Positions 1 through 13,424 of a stretch of 64,000 nt of DNA are shown one piece after another. The notes beneath the pieces were generated by a model. The model ran no database searches, was not told the origin of the DNA, and was given only the letters and a program-made list of their open reading frames with translations. Source of the DNA: Microtetraspora glauca. Its GTDB lineage: Bacteria > Actinomycetota > Actinomycetes > Streptomycetales > Streptomycetaceae. The DNA lies in contig JOFO01000015.1 in assembly GCA_000721275.1 (NCBI GenBank), positions 1 to 64,000 of the forward strand, read 5' to 3'. Position 1 is the first letter of the stretch, and each line of letters starts with the position of its first letter. The position numbers and the translations under genes are program-made.

Positions 1-97
1 GGAAACGCCCGGTTACATTCCGAACCCGGAAGCTAAGCCTTTCAGCGCCGATGGTACTGCAGGGGGGACCCTGTGGGAGAGTAGGACGCCGCCGAAC
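1..97 (+). rRNA. rrf: 5S ribosomal RNA, 3' part (5' end outside window)
   Basis: The first 97 bases match the actinobacterial 5S rRNA from roughly nucleotide 24 to the 3' end. The conserved loop with CCGAACCCGGAAGCTAAG is at 20-38, and the terminal helix strand CGCCGCCGAAC ends at 97. The 5' strand of that helix lies before the window. It marks the end of a ribosomal RNA operon; no terminator separates it from the tRNA that follows. Confidence 0.95.
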
Positions 98-102
98 AAC
101 CC

Positions 103-175
103 GCCCTTTTAGCTCAGTCGGCAGAGCGTCTCCATGGTAAGGAGAAGGTCAACGGTTCGATTCCGTTAAAGGGCT
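103..175 (+). tRNA. tRNA-Thr (anticodon GGT)
   Basis: A 73-nt cloverleaf fits well. The acceptor stem GCCCTTT (103-109) pairs with AAAGGGC (168-174), with discriminator T at 175. The D arm pairs GCTC with GAGC, the anticodon stem is TCTCC/GGAGA, and the seven-base loop at 134-140 places GGT at 136-138. The T arm is AACGG-TTCGATT-CCGTT. The 3' CCA is not encoded. It starts only 5 nt after the 5S rRNA and is probably transcribed with it. Confidence 0.95.
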
Positions 176-185
176 CAGAGAAAAA

Positions 186-213
186 GCCCCCGCCATTTGG
201 CGGGGGTCTTTTT
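186..213 (+). terminator. rho-independent terminator of the rrn-tRNA transcript
   Basis: The stem CCCCCGCC (187-194) pairs perfectly with GGCGGGGG (199-206) across an ATTT loop and is followed by TCTTTTTG. This is one of the few classical U-tract terminators in the window. It sits 10 nt after the tRNA, as expected for the end of a strong rRNA operon. Confidence 0.9.
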
Positions 214-284
214 GCGTTCCCGGGAGGGACGGAGCCGAGGGGGAGGGAGGGCGGGGGTGCCGGCCCCCGCCCTCCCTCCTGGTC

Positions 285-2927
285 CTACTTCTCCGGCTCC
301 TGGAGGCGCATCGTCAGGATGGCCATGTCGTCCGAGGCGGGGTCGTGGGCGAAGCGCTCGACGGTGCGGAGGATGCGGGCGCCGACCGCGCCGGCCGTGA
401 GGCCCGTGCACGTCTTGAGGGCGTCCGCCAGGCCGTCGTCGCCCAGCATGCGGGTGCCCTCGCGGCGCTCGGTGACGCCGTCCGTGACGCACAGCAGGAC
501 GTCGCCCGGGTCGAGCGTGAAGCTCTCCTCGTACAGCTCCAGGTCGTCCATCACGCCCAGCAGCGGCTGGGGTTCGGCGGCGGGGGAGACGGTGCCGTCC
601 GGGCGGAGGCGGAGCGGGAGCGGATGGCCCGCGCAGACCACCTTCAGGGCCGCCGAACCGTCGGGCTGCGGGCGGAGTTCGCCGTACAGCAGGGTGAGGA
701 AGCGGCTGCGGGCGCCCTCGTCGAGGATCGCCGCGTTCAGGCGCTCCAGGACGGCCGGGCCGCCGAAGCCCTCGCGGGCCAGGAGGCGCAGGGCGTGGCG
801 GGCCAGGCCGGTCACGGCCGCCGCCTCCGGGCCCGTACCGCAGACGTCGCCGATGGCGAAGCCGTACACGTCGTCCCTGATCGGGAAGACGTCGTAGAAG
901 TCGCCGCCCACCTCGTTGCCCTCGCCGGCGGCGCGGTAGATCACGTCCACCTCGACGCCGGGGATCCGGGGGAGCTCGGGCGGCAGCAGGCTGCGCTGGA
1001 GGGACTGGCTGATGGCGTTGCGCTCCGAGTAGAGGCGCGCGTTGTCCAGGGCCAGGGCGGCCCGGCGCGACAGGTCCTCGGCGAGCTCCAGGATCTCCTG
1101 GCGGAAGTGGTCCTCCGCGGGGCGGCCCAGGGTCAGCATGCCGATCACGCGGTTGCGGGCCACCAGCGGCAGGACGACCGTCTCGCCGGCGACCGTGCCG
1201 GCCGTGGCCAGGGCGGTGTCGATGCCGGAGGAGAGCGGGCCGCCCAGGTGTTCCAGCTCGCGGGCCGAGGCCGCCAGCGCGGCCCGGTGCGCGGCGTCGC
1301 CCGGGGCCGTCCACAGACGGGCGCCCGGGGTCGGCACCGGGTCCGGCGGCGCGATCGAGAGCAGCAGCGCCTTCAGGCCGTCGATGCGGTCCTCGTCCTC
1401 GTGCAGCACGAACGAGAGGTACGGGTCGGAGGCCGGGTCGGCGATCGTGTAGACCGCGCACCAGGTGGCCAGGGTGGGGACCGTCATCTGGGCCATCAGA
1501 GCCAGCGTCTGGTCCCGGTCGAGGGTGCCGGCCAGCAGGTCGGACGCCTCGACGAGGAAGCTGAGGGAGCCGCGGCGGAGCCGTTCCAGCTCGCCGAGGC
1601 GGGCCGACTCGACGGCCAGGGCGATGCGGTCGGCGGCGAACTGGAGGCGCAGGGCCTCCTCGTTCGAGTAGCGGTGGGCGGCCTCGGCGGCGACGCCCAG
1701 GGAGCCGGTCAGCCGGCCCTCGACCTTCAGGGGCACGGTGACCACCGAGCGCATGCCGGTGCCCTCCAGGAGCGGGACGGCTCCGGGGACGGCGGACAGG
1801 TCCTCGTGGACCGCGGGCATGCGGGCCGAGCCGTAGCGGCTGGCGCCGGTCTCCACGGGGACGCGGGCGAAGCGCTGGCGGGCCGCGGGGAGGCCGGTCG
1901 TCGCCCGGACCTCCAGTTCCGTCTCGTCGTCGGTGGCCAGCAGCAGGAAGGCGGCGTCGCCGTCGAGCATGTCGCGGGCCCGCTCGACCGTGCGCTGGAG
2001 GAGGCCGTCCAGGTCGTCGGGGGCGGGGGAGCCGATGAAGACCTCGAAGGGGTCCGTGGTGCGGTTCTCCGCGCCGGGGTCGGCGGCCGGGCGCTGCGGG
2101 GTCTGGAGGACGGCGCGCTCGTCCTCCCGTACCAGCAGGCAGACCGTCGACGGTTCGCCCGCCGCGTCGCGGACCCGCAGGTGGGAGGCGTACACGGGGA
2201 TCACGCGGCCGTCGGCGCGGCGGAGCCCGTAACTGCCCTCCCAGCGGGAGAGGCGGAGGGCCTCGACCAGGCCGGTGCCAATGCCGGGGGTGTGCGGCCA
2301 GGCGGCGAGGTCGCCGAGGGGCTTGCCGATGACCTGATCGGGCGCGTAGCCGAAGAGTTCCTCGGCGTCCTCGTTCCAGGCGGTGATGGAGCCGCCGCGG
2401 TCGATCTGGACGACGGCGACGCGGACGCGGCTGTCGGCGACCGGGAGGAGGGCGTCGGGGAGGACGGGGCCGGCCGAGCGGGTGCCGACGGGGCGCTGCG
2501 GCAGGTCGAGGTGGAACCAGACGTGCTTGCGGGTGGGGGAGTAGTCGACGCCCCAGCGGTCGGCGAGGGCGGCGCAGAGGAGCAGGCCGCGGCCGTTCTC
2601 GCGGTCCGGGTTCGCGAGCGTGCGGCCGCTCTGGACGGGGATCTCGCGCTCCGGGTAGCGGTCCGCGACCTCGACGCGCACGCTGTCCTCGGAGCGGAGG
2701 CAGAGGACGTCGGCGGCGGTGCCGGCGTGCACCACGGCGTTGGTGACCAGCTCGCTGGTGAGGACGACGGCGTCGTCCACGAGCTCCGGGTGGCCCCAGC
2801 CCTGGAGCGTGTCCCGGACGAAGGCCCGGGCGGCGGCGACGGACCGTCCGACGGGGTCGAAGGTGGCAGTCGCCCGCGCGGTGATCACAGTGCTCCTCGT
2901 ACGCGTCTCGACGCCCGGCTCCGCCAT
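285..2927 (-). CDS. osaC: OsaC-like multidomain stress regulator (ATPase, PAS, GAF, PP2C phosphatase)
   Basis: About 880 residues. An RsbW-type ATP-binding domain spans about 15-140 (ELVTNAVVHAG holds the N-box), then a PAS domain at 170-260, two GAF-like regions at about 300-440 and 460-640, and a SpoIIE/PP2C phosphatase at 665-878. The metal-binding Asp motifs are visible: GGDFYDVF, IGDVCGTG, CVTDGVTE and SDDMAIL. This order, and the position divergent from osaA, fit OsaC of S. coelicolor, which helps return sigma-B activity to its resting level after osmotic stress. An anti-sigma kinase and anti-anti-sigma phosphatase role is inferred from the domains. The ATG at 2927 was chosen; an in-frame start at 2972 also exists. 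The 269-nt gap to osaA must hold both divergent promoters. Naming rests on synteny and domain order, not on a search. Confidence 0.85.
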   Translation of the reverse strand: MAEPGVETRTRSTVITARATATFDPVGRSVAAARAFVRDTLQGWGHPELVDDAVVLTSELVTNAVVHAGTAADVLCLRSEDSVRVEVADRYPEREIPVQSGRTLANPDRENGRGLLLCAALADRWGVDYSPTRKHVWFHLDLPQRPVGTRSAGPVLPDALLPVADSRVRVAVVQIDRGGSITAWNEDAEELFGYAPDQVIGKPLGDLAAWPHTPGIGTGLVEALRLSRWEGSYGLRRADGRVIPVYASHLRVRDAAGEPSTVCLLVREDERAVLQTPQRPAADPGAENRTTDPFEVFIGSPAPDDLDGLLQRTVERARDMLDGDAAFLLLATDDETELEVRATTGLPAARQRFARVPVETGASRYGSARMPAVHEDLSAVPGAVPLLEGTGMRSVVTVPLKVEGRLTGSLGVAAEAAHRYSNEEALRLQFAADRIALAVESARLGELERLRRGSLSFLVEASDLLAGTLDRDQTLALMAQMTVPTLATWCAVYTIADPASDPYLSFVLHEDEDRIDGLKALLLSIAPPDPVPTPGARLWTAPGDAAHRAALAASARELEHLGGPLSSGIDTALATAGTVAGETVVLPLVARNRVIGMLTLGRPAEDHFRQEILELAEDLSRRAALALDNARLYSERNAISQSLQRSLLPPELPRIPGVEVDVIYRAAGEGNEVGGDFYDVFPIRDDVYGFAIGDVCGTGPEAAAVTGLARHALRLLAREGFGGPAVLERLNAAILDEGARSRFLTLLYGELRPQPDGSAALKVVCAGHPLPLRLRPDGTVSPAAEPQPLLGVMDDLELYEESFTLDPGDVLLCVTDGVTERREGTRMLGDDGLADALKTCTGLTAGAVGARILRTVERFAHDPASDDMAILTMRLQEPEK

Positions 2928-3196
2928 GCTCGGTCTGCCCCTCCCGCTGCCCGGTGGTCGTACGCGCTCCACACCGCCCCTGCCGGGCGGACCGGGGCGG
3001 CTGGACAGCCGGATGCCAGGTTACTTACCTTCACCGTCCCCGCGGATGCCGGTCTCCGCTGTTTCCGCCCTCGAAGGGTGGGGACGTTGTGCGAAGCTGC
3101 CGAACTGTTATCGCCTGGTTCGGTCGCGGTGAAACACTGGGAATGCTTCGGTGGGAGCCGGAGCGGAACGGTCGAGCCCCTTTCGGGAGGGACACG

Positions 3197-4530
3197 GTGG
3201 ACTCTGGCACGGCGGCGCGGCGCGGCGGCGGCAGCGGCACGCGCGCGAGGGGCGGGCGTTCCCGTGGGGGGACGGTGCAGGTGGACGCGGCGGCGCTGGA
3301 GCGGTTGCTGTCCGCGCTCGTGTCCATGCGGGACGGGAACCTGAGGCGGCGGCTGACCGTCTCCGGGGACGGGGTGATGGCGGAGATCGCGGCCGTCTTC
3401 AACGAGGTCGCGGACCGGCAGATGCACGTCACCGGCGAGCTGTCGCGGGTGCGGCGGGTGGTCGGGCGCGAGGGCAAGCTGTCCGAGCGGCTGGAGGCCG
3501 GGACGACGGAGGGCGCCTGGGCGGCGGCGATCGAGGCGGCCAACGCGCTCGTCGACGATCTGGCGCGGCCGGTGTCCGAGGTGAGCCGGGTGCTGACGGC
3601 GGTCGCCGAGGGCGATCTCGAACAGCGGATGGACTTGCGTTCGGAGGGTTCCGACGGGACGGTCCGGCCGCTGCGCGGGGAGTTCCTGAAGGTCGCGCGC
3701 ACCGTCAACCACCTGGTGGACCAGCTGTCGGTGTTCGCGTCCGAGGTGACGCGGGTGGCGGTCGAGGTGGGTACCGAGGGCATCCTCGGCGGGCAGGCGC
3801 ACGTGCGGGGCGTGTCCGGGTCGTGGAAGGACCTCACGGACTCCGTCAACACGATGGCGAACCAGCTGACGGCCCAGGTGCGGGACATCGCGCTGGTGAC
3901 CACGGCGGTCGCGAACGGCGACCTGTCGCAGAAGGTCACGGCGGACGTGGCCGGCGAGATGCTGTCGCTGAAGAACACCGTGAACACGATGGTGGACCAG
4001 CTGTCGTCGTTCTCGTCCGAGGTGACCCGGGTCGCCCGCGAGGTCGGTACGGAGGGCGAGCTCGGCGGACAGGCCGAGGTCGCCGGGGTCGCGGGCGTCT
4101 GGAAGGACCTGACCGACTCCGTCAACACGATGGCGGGCAACCTGACCAGCCAGGTGCGGGGGATCGCGGAGGTCACGACGGCGGTCGCCAACGGCGACCT
4201 GTCGCAGAAGGTCACGGTGAGCGCGCGCGGGGAGATTGCGCAGCTCGCCGACACGATCAACCAGATGACGGAGACGCTGCGGACGTTCGCCGACGAGGTG
4301 ACCCGGGTGTCCGGCGAGGTCGGTGCGCAGGGTCTGCTGGGCGGTCAGGCGCAGGTGCCGGGGGCGGCGGGTACGTGGAAGGACCTCACCGACTCGGTCA
4401 ACACCGTCTTCCGGAACATCACCACGCAGGTGCGGGACATCGCGCAGGTGACGACGGCGGTCGCGAACGGCGACCTGTCACAGAAGGTCACGGTGGACGT
4501 GGCCGGCGAGATGCTGGAGCTGAAGACTCG

Positions 4531-4534
<4 letters not shown>
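3197..4534 (+). CDS. osaA: OsaA-like hybrid histidine kinase, N-terminal fragment (gene frameshifted)
   Basis: This frame encodes 445 residues and starts at GTG 3197 behind GGGAGGGA. A short basic, Gly/Arg-rich head is followed by HAMP-like repeats of 92 residues, each with a xxxGDLxxK core, at about 3600, 3917, 4193 and 4469. The frame then hits TGA at 4532-4534, just after LELK. Full-length relatives continue through more repeats into kinase and receiver domains, and these are encoded in another frame from 4531. So this is the 5' part of one gene broken by a 4-nt loss relative to the next repeat copy. Alone it would have no catalytic domain. In S. coelicolor the OsaAB pair is needed for osmoadaptation. 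The break may be real or an assembly error in repeated DNA. Confidence 0.8.
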
Positions 4535-8439
<3,905 letters not shown>

Positions 8440-8443
8440 CGGC

Positions 8444-8488
8444 CGCCGCCCGGTGCCGGACCCCGCGCGGGTGCGGTGCCGGGCGGCG
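8444..8488 (+). terminator. hairpin terminator after osaA
   Basis: The stem CGCCGCCCGG (8444-8453) pairs perfectly with CCGGGCGGCG (8479-8488), starting 5 nt after the osaA stop. It has no U-tract, as is common in Streptomyces. The 300-nt osaA-osaB gap beyond it contains TACGAT at 8610-8615, a possible -10 for a separate osaB promoter, without a clear -35. Confidence 0.6.
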
Positions 8489-8739
8489 TACTCCCGCCGT
8501 CCGCGTGTGAGAGCGGCCGGGACGGGGAACCTTCTCGACCCGCGCCCCGTTTCCGAACTGTGCACAGTGACATCACGGTGACAGGGTGTGGCGACGTGCG
8601 GGGTGCGGCTACGATGACCGGCACAAGGACGGACGGCGGCAGGAAGCCGTCCTCCGGGGCGGCGCCCGGTGCTTCCGCCGGTTCCGGCAGCGGTTCCGGA
8701 AGCCGGGTCGAGCCGTTGCCGGGACGAGGAGGACGGGGC

Positions 8740-9411
8740 ATGGTGCAGAAGGCCAAGATCCTCCTGGTCGATGACCGGCCGGAGAATCTGCTGGCGCTGG
8801 AGGCCATTCTCTCCGCGCTCGATCAGACCCTGGTGCGGGCATCGTCCGGGGAGGAAGCGCTCAAGGCGCTGCTGACGGACGACTTCGCGGTCATCCTGCT
8901 CGACGTCCAGATGCCCGGCATGGACGGCTTCGAGACCGCGGCGCACATCAAGCGGCGCGAGCGGACCCGGGACATCCCGATCATCTTCCTCACCGCCATC
9001 AACCACGGTCCGCACCACACCTTCCGCGGGTACGCGGCGGGCGCGGTCGACTACATCTCGAAGCCGTTCGACCCGTGGGTGCTGCGGGCGAAGGTCTCGG
9101 TCTTCGTCGAGCTGTACATGAAGAACTGCAAGCTGCGCGAGCAGGCGGCGCTGCTGCGGCTCCAGCTGGAGGGCGGCGAGGGCGGCCAGGGCAAGGAGGC
9201 CGCCGGGCTGCTCGCCGAGCTGTCCGCCCGGCTCGCCGCCGTCGAGGAGCAGGCCGAGGCGCTGTCGAAGCAGCTGGACGACGAGTCGGCCGACGCGGCG
9301 GCCGTCGCGACCGCCGCCCATCTGGAGCGGAAGCTCACCGGGCTGCGGCGGGCGCTGGACGCGCTGGAGCCGGGCACCGGCGGCGCGCCCTCGCTGCCCG
9401 CGCAGGGCTGA
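8740..9411 (+). CDS. osaB: OsaB-like response regulator with coiled-coil output region
   Basis: 223 residues starting at ATG 8740, behind a GAGGAGGA ribosome site. The receiver domain (about 3-125) has acidic residues in LLVDDRPE, the phospho-acceptor in VILLDVQMPGMDG, T in FLTAIN and K in ISKPFDP. After residue 125 there is no DNA-binding domain but a Glu/Leu/Ala-rich stretch with two coiled-coil segments. This suggests output through protein contacts rather than transcription. In S. coelicolor, osaB beside osaA is needed for growth and differentiation under high osmolarity, and the partner is assumed to be the hybrid kinase upstream. If osaA is truly broken, this regulator may lack its cognate kinase. 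The family is sure; the gene name rests on synteny. Confidence 0.85.
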   Translation: MVQKAKILLVDDRPENLLALEAILSALDQTLVRASSGEEALKALLTDDFAVILLDVQMPGMDGFETAAHIKRRERTRDIPIIFLTAINHGPHHTFRGYAAGAVDYISKPFDPWVLRAKVSVFVELYMKNCKLREQAALLRLQLEGGEGGQGKEAAGLLAELSARLAAVEEQAEALSKQLDDESADAAAVATAAHLERKLTGLRRALDALEPGTGGAPSLPAQG

Positions 9412-9528
9412 GGGCCCGTCACCCGGCGGCCGGGACTCCGGTGACCGGCCGTCAGCTTCCGGCCGGGGCAAGGACGACACGTTCGGGTGAGGCGGACAGC
9501 CCGGCCGCTCACCGGTAACCTCGGCACC

Positions 9529-12342
9529 ATGGCTTCACGTACGTCCGGCAAGAGTTCTCAGGGCACCGCGGCATCGCGCGCCGGCCGGACGACGGGCGGC
9601 GCGAAGAAGGCGGCGGCCAAGTCCGCGGCGAAGGCTCCGGCCAAGCCGCCGGCGAAGAAGGCGCCCGCGAAGCGCGCGCCCGCCAAGAAGACCGCGAAGA
9701 AGACGGCGGCGAAGCGGCCCGCGCCGCGGCCGGCGCCGTCGCCGACCGGCGGCGTGTACAAGGTGGCCCGCGGCGCCGCGCACGGGGTCGGCGCGATGTT
9801 CCGGGGGATAGGGCGGGGCGCCAAGGGGCTCGACCCGGTGCACCGCAAGGACGGGCTCGCGCTGCTGCTGCTCGCCGCCGCGCTGATCGTCGCCGCCGGC
9901 ACCTGGTCGCATCTGGAGAACCCGGTCGGCGACCTCGTCGAGATGCTGGTGACCGGCGCCTTCGGGCGGCTCGACCTGCTGGTGCCGCTGCTGCTGGGCG
10001 CGATCTCCTTCCGGCTGTTCTGCTATCCGGAGCGGCCGGAGGCCAACGGCCGGATCGTCATCGGGCTCTCCGCACTGGTCATCGGCGTCCTCGGGCAGGT
10101 CCACATCGCCTGCGGCTCGCCCGGCCGGGACGCCGGGTCGGAGGCCATGCAGGACGCGGGCGGGCTGATCGGCTGGGCGTCCTCGCAGCCGCTGGTCTTC
10201 ATGACGGGGGAGGCGCTGGCCGTCCCGCTGCTGGTGTTGCTCACCCTGTTCGGGCTGCTCGTCGTCACCGCCACCCCGGTCAACGCGATCCCGCAGCGGC
10301 TGCGCGCGCTCGGCGTCCGGCTCGGACTGGTGGAGCCGGCGTACGAGGAGACCGCCGAGGAGTACGCCGGCCCGGAGCCGTACGAGGAGGAGTGGCGGGA
10401 GGCGCCGCCGCGCGCCGCCCGGCCGGCCCGGCGCCGCACCGGCGGCCCGGCCGAGCCGTACGACGTGGACCGGGCCGAGGCGGAGGCGCTGGACCGGCGG
10501 GGCCGGGCACGCCGGCCGCGGACGGCGGCGCCGGACCACGACCACGGCCTGGACCCGGTGGACGTGGCCGCCGCGGCGGCGGCAGCGCTGGACGGCGCGG
10601 TGCTGAACGGGATGCCGCCGTCGCCGCTGGTCGCGGACCTGACCCGGGACGTGACCGGCGAGCGGGACGCGGCGCTCGCCGCGGGGGCCGGCGCGGCGGA
10701 CGAGGCCACCGGGGCCGTACCGCCGCCGCCGAAGTCGCCGCCGAACGTGCCGACGGCGCGGGGCGGCGACAAGCGGCCGGCGGGGGGACCCGTACCGGAT
10801 CTGACCAAGCCGGCGCCGGAGCCGGCGGACCTGCCGGCCCGGGCCGAGCAGCTCCAGCTGTCCGGCGACATCACCTACGCGCTGCCCTCGCTCGACCTGC
10901 TGGAGCGGGGCGGTCCGGGCAAGACGCGGTCGGCGGCGAACGACGCCGTCGTCGACGCGCTGACGAACGTGTTCGTCGAGTTCAAGGTGGACGCGGCCGT
11001 CACCGGCTTCACCCGGGGGCCGACGGTCACCCGGTACGAGGTCGAGCTCGGGCCCGCCGTGAAGGTCGAGAAGATCACCGCCCTGACGAAGAACATCGCC
11101 TACGCGGTGGCGTCGCCGGACGTGCGGATCATCTCGCCGATCCCCGGCAAGTCCGCCGTCGGCATCGAGATCCCCAACAGCGACCGCGAGATGGTCAACC
11201 TCGGCGACGTGCTGCGGCTCGCGGACGCGGCCGGCGACGAGCACCCGATGCTGGTCGCGCTCGGCAAGGACGTCGAGGGCGGCTACGTGATGGCCAACCT
11301 GGCGAAGATGCCGCACGTGCTGGTCGCCGGCGCCACCGGCTCCGGCAAGTCGTCGTGCATCAACTGCCTGATCACCTCGGTGATGATAAGGGCGACCCCG
11401 GAGGACGTCCGGATGGTGCTCGTCGACCCCAAGCGGGTCGAGCTCACCGCGTACGAGGGCATCCCGCACCTGATCACCCCGATCATCACCAACCCCAAGA
11501 AGGCCGCCGAGGCCCTCCAGTGGGTGGTGCGCGAGATGGACCTGCGCTACGACGACCTGGCCGCCTTCGGCTTCCGGCACATCGACGACTTCAACCAGGC
11601 CATCCGGGACGGCAAGGTGCAGCTGCCGCCCGGCAGCGAGCGCGAGCTGAAGACGTACCCGTACCTGCTCGTCATCGTCGACGAGCTGGCCGACCTGATG
11701 ATGGTCGCGCCCCGGGACGTCGAGGACGCCATCGTCCGCATCACCCAGCTGGCCCGCGCGGCCGGCATCCACCTGGTGCTCGCCACCCAGCGGCCCTCGG
11801 TGGACGTCGTCACCGGTCTGATCAAGGCGAACGTGCCGTCCCGGCTCGCCTTCGCCACCTCCTCGCTCGCCGACAGCCGGGTCATCCTCGACCAGCCGGG
11901 CGCCGAGAAGCTGATCGGCAAGGGCGACGGCCTGTTCCTGCCGATGGGCGCGAACAAGCCGGTCCGCATGCAGGGCGCCTTCGTCACCGAGGCCGAGGTC
12001 GCGGCCGTGGTGCAGCACTGCAAGGACCAGATGACGCCGGTCTTCCGGGACGACGTCACCGTCGGCACCAAGCAGAAGAAGGAGATCGACGAGGAGATCG
12101 GCGACGACCTGGACCTGCTGTGCCAGGCGGCCGAGCTGGTGGTGTCGACGCAGTTCGGCTCGACGTCGATGCTCCAGCGGAAGCTGCGCGTCGGCTTCGC
12201 GAAGGCCGGCCGGCTGATGGACCTGATGGAGTCGCGGAACATCGTGGGGCCGAGCGAGGGCTCCAAGGCGCGGGACGTCCTCGTCAAGCCGGACGAGCTG
12301 GACGGGGTGCTCGCGGTCATCCGCGGCGAGTCGGCGGAGTGA
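9529..12342 (+). CDS. ftsK: DNA translocase FtsK/SpoIIIE
   Basis: 937 residues from ATG 9529. The first 75 residues are a Lys/Ala-rich basic tail, followed by four membrane segments at about 108-250. A long acidic/Pro linker (260-440) precedes the RecA-like motor, with Walker A GATGSGKSS near residue 601 and Walker B LLVIVDELADLM near 713. The C-terminal gamma winged helix (about 850-937) would bind polarity sequences such as KOPS/FRS. It pumps chromosomal DNA through closing septa during division and, in streptomycetes, in sporulation septa. All motor motifs are intact. An in-frame start 42 nt upstream at 9487 exists but has a poorer context. It is followed by a 250-nt gap before the RodZ-like gene. 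Confidence 0.95.
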   Translation: MASRTSGKSSQGTAASRAGRTTGGAKKAAAKSAAKAPAKPPAKKAPAKRAPAKKTAKKTAAKRPAPRPAPSPTGGVYKVARGAAHGVGAMFRGIGRGAKGLDPVHRKDGLALLLLAAALIVAAGTWSHLENPVGDLVEMLVTGAFGRLDLLVPLLLGAISFRLFCYPERPEANGRIVIGLSALVIGVLGQVHIACGSPGRDAGSEAMQDAGGLIGWASSQPLVFMTGEALAVPLLVLLTLFGLLVVTATPVNAIPQRLRALGVRLGLVEPAYEETAEEYAGPEPYEEEWREAPPRAARPARRRTGGPAEPYDVDRAEAEALDRRGRARRPRTAAPDHDHGLDPVDVAAAAAAALDGAVLNGMPPSPLVADLTRDVTGERDAALAAGAGAADEATGAVPPPPKSPPNVPTARGGDKRPAGGPVPDLTKPAPEPADLPARAEQLQLSGDITYALPSLDLLERGGPGKTRSAANDAVVDALTNVFVEFKVDAAVTGFTRGPTVTRYEVELGPAVKVEKITALTKNIAYAVASPDVRIISPIPGKSAVGIEIPNSDREMVNLGDVLRLADAAGDEHPMLVALGKDVEGGYVMANLAKMPHVLVAGATGSGKSSCINCLITSVMIRATPEDVRMVLVDPKRVELTAYEGIPHLITPIITNPKKAAEALQWVVREMDLRYDDLAAFGFRHIDDFNQAIRDGKVQLPPGSERELKTYPYLLVIVDELADLMMVAPRDVEDAIVRITQLARAAGIHLVLATQRPSVDVVTGLIKANVPSRLAFATSSLADSRVILDQPGAEKLIGKGDGLFLPMGANKPVRMQGAFVTEAEVAAVVQHCKDQMTPVFRDDVTVGTKQKKEIDEEIGDDLDLLCQAAELVVSTQFGSTSMLQRKLRVGFAKAGRLMDLMESRNIVGPSEGSKARDVLVKPDELDGVLAVIRGESAE

Positions 12343-12592
12343 CCGGGGGAGCGTGGGACCGCCGGGGCGGGGTACCCGTTCGAGACCCGGCCGAGACTCA
12401 CTCGTAAGGGAACCGGGGGCAACCGTTTCCCCTGGCCGTACGTCAAGTTGGACGGAGGGACAGAAGGATGTCCCATCATCGCGGCGTACAGCCTCCTGGC
12501 GTACAAACCGCACCCGCCCGGTTGCCCCACCCTTTCGTACCACCCATAGACTGAACGTCCAGCAGGTGGCTACACGCTCGAAAGGCGCTCAC

Positions 12593-13414
12593 GTGTCCAT
12601 CGGCAACTCCCCCGAAGACGACCGGACGTTCCCGTCAGACGACCGGGAACCGATCGGCCGTACCCTTCAGCAGGCCCGCATCGCCGCCGGCCTCAGCGTC
12701 GAAGAGGTCAGCGCCTCCACCCGTGTCCGGATCCCGATCGTGCACGGCATCGAGGAGGACGACTTCTCGCGCTGCGGCGGCGACGTCTACGCGCGCGGTC
12801 ACATCCGTACGCTGGCGCGTGCCGTCGGACTCGATCCGGCGCCCCTGATCGAGCGGTACGACGCCGAGCACGGTGGCCGTCCCGCGCCCACCCCCGCCGC
12901 CCCGCTCTTCGAGGCGGAACGTATCCGCCCCGAGCCGAGGCGGCCCAACTGGACCGCGGCCATGGTCGCGGCGATCGTCGCCGTCGTCGGCTTCGTCGGC
13001 TTCACCATGTTCGACGGCGCCGACGAGCCGAAGGGGAGCACGGCCGCCGAGGGCGGTCCGGCGCCCGCCCCGGAGAAGGCGACCTCCGCTGCCAAGCCCA
13101 AGCCGGTGAAGCCCGCCCCGAAGCCCACCGAGAGCGCCATCGCGGCCGTCCCCGCCGACAAGGTCACCCTCAAGCTCACCGCCGACGGCAAGAGCTGGAT
13201 CTCGGCCAAGGCGTCCGACGGCAAGATGCTCTTCGACGGCTTCCTCCAGGAGGGCGACACCAAGACCTTCCAGGACGACGAGCAGGTCGACCTCGTCCTC
13301 GGCAACGCCGGCGCGATCGAGCTGTACGTGAACGGCAAGAAGGTCTCGGAGAAGTTCGAGGACGGCCAGGTGGAGCGGCTCAGCTACACCAAGGGCGACC
13401 CCGAGGCCGGCTGA
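12593..13414 (+). CDS. RodZ-like membrane protein with N-terminal helix-turn-helix and DUF4115
   Basis: 273 residues from GTG 12593 (GAAAGGCG upstream). Residues about 22-95 form the helix-turn-helix domain typical of RodZ (GRTLQQARIAAGLSVEEV). A single transmembrane helix follows at about 121-139, then a Lys/Pro/Ala linker and an extracellular beta-rich DUF4115 domain at about 190-270. In rod-shaped bacteria RodZ ties MreB to the cell wall elongation machinery; in Streptomyces its role is less defined. It lies between ftsK and rimO, an arrangement common in this genus. The preceding 250 nt hold no gene. Some annotations call it a helix-turn-helix regulator; the membrane topology makes that unlikely to be its main function. 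Confidence 0.85.
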   Translation: MSIGNSPEDDRTFPSDDREPIGRTLQQARIAAGLSVEEVSASTRVRIPIVHGIEEDDFSRCGGDVYARGHIRTLARAVGLDPAPLIERYDAEHGGRPAPTPAAPLFEAERIRPEPRRPNWTAAMVAAIVAVVGFVGFTMFDGADEPKGSTAAEGGPAPAPEKATSAAKPKPVKPAPKPTESAIAAVPADKVTLKLTADGKSWISAKASDGKMLFDGFLQEGDTKTFQDDEQVDLVLGNAGAIELYVNGKKVSEKFEDGQVERLSYTKGDPEAG

Positions 13415-13424
13415 TCCCGTGCGT

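Noticed and set aside
3000..3196. Sigma-B promoters in the osaC-osaA gap (for example GTTT followed by GGCGAT on the minus strand)
   Set aside because: The -10 elements match too poorly for a supported call, although osaC regulation by sigma-B would fit known biology.
345..3344. A 999-codon open frame on the plus strand opposite osaC, and similar very long frames such as 4612-9480 (minus) and 18604-24738 (plus)
   Set aside because: In DNA of about 73% GC stops are rare in off frames. The predicted proteins are Arg/Gly/Ala/Pro-rich with no domains, while the opposite strand carries clear conserved genes.
12343..12592. A small gene in the 250-nt ftsK-RodZ gap
   Set aside because: No frame combines a ribosome site, sensible length and streptomycete codon use. 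The region looks like a promoter and leader.
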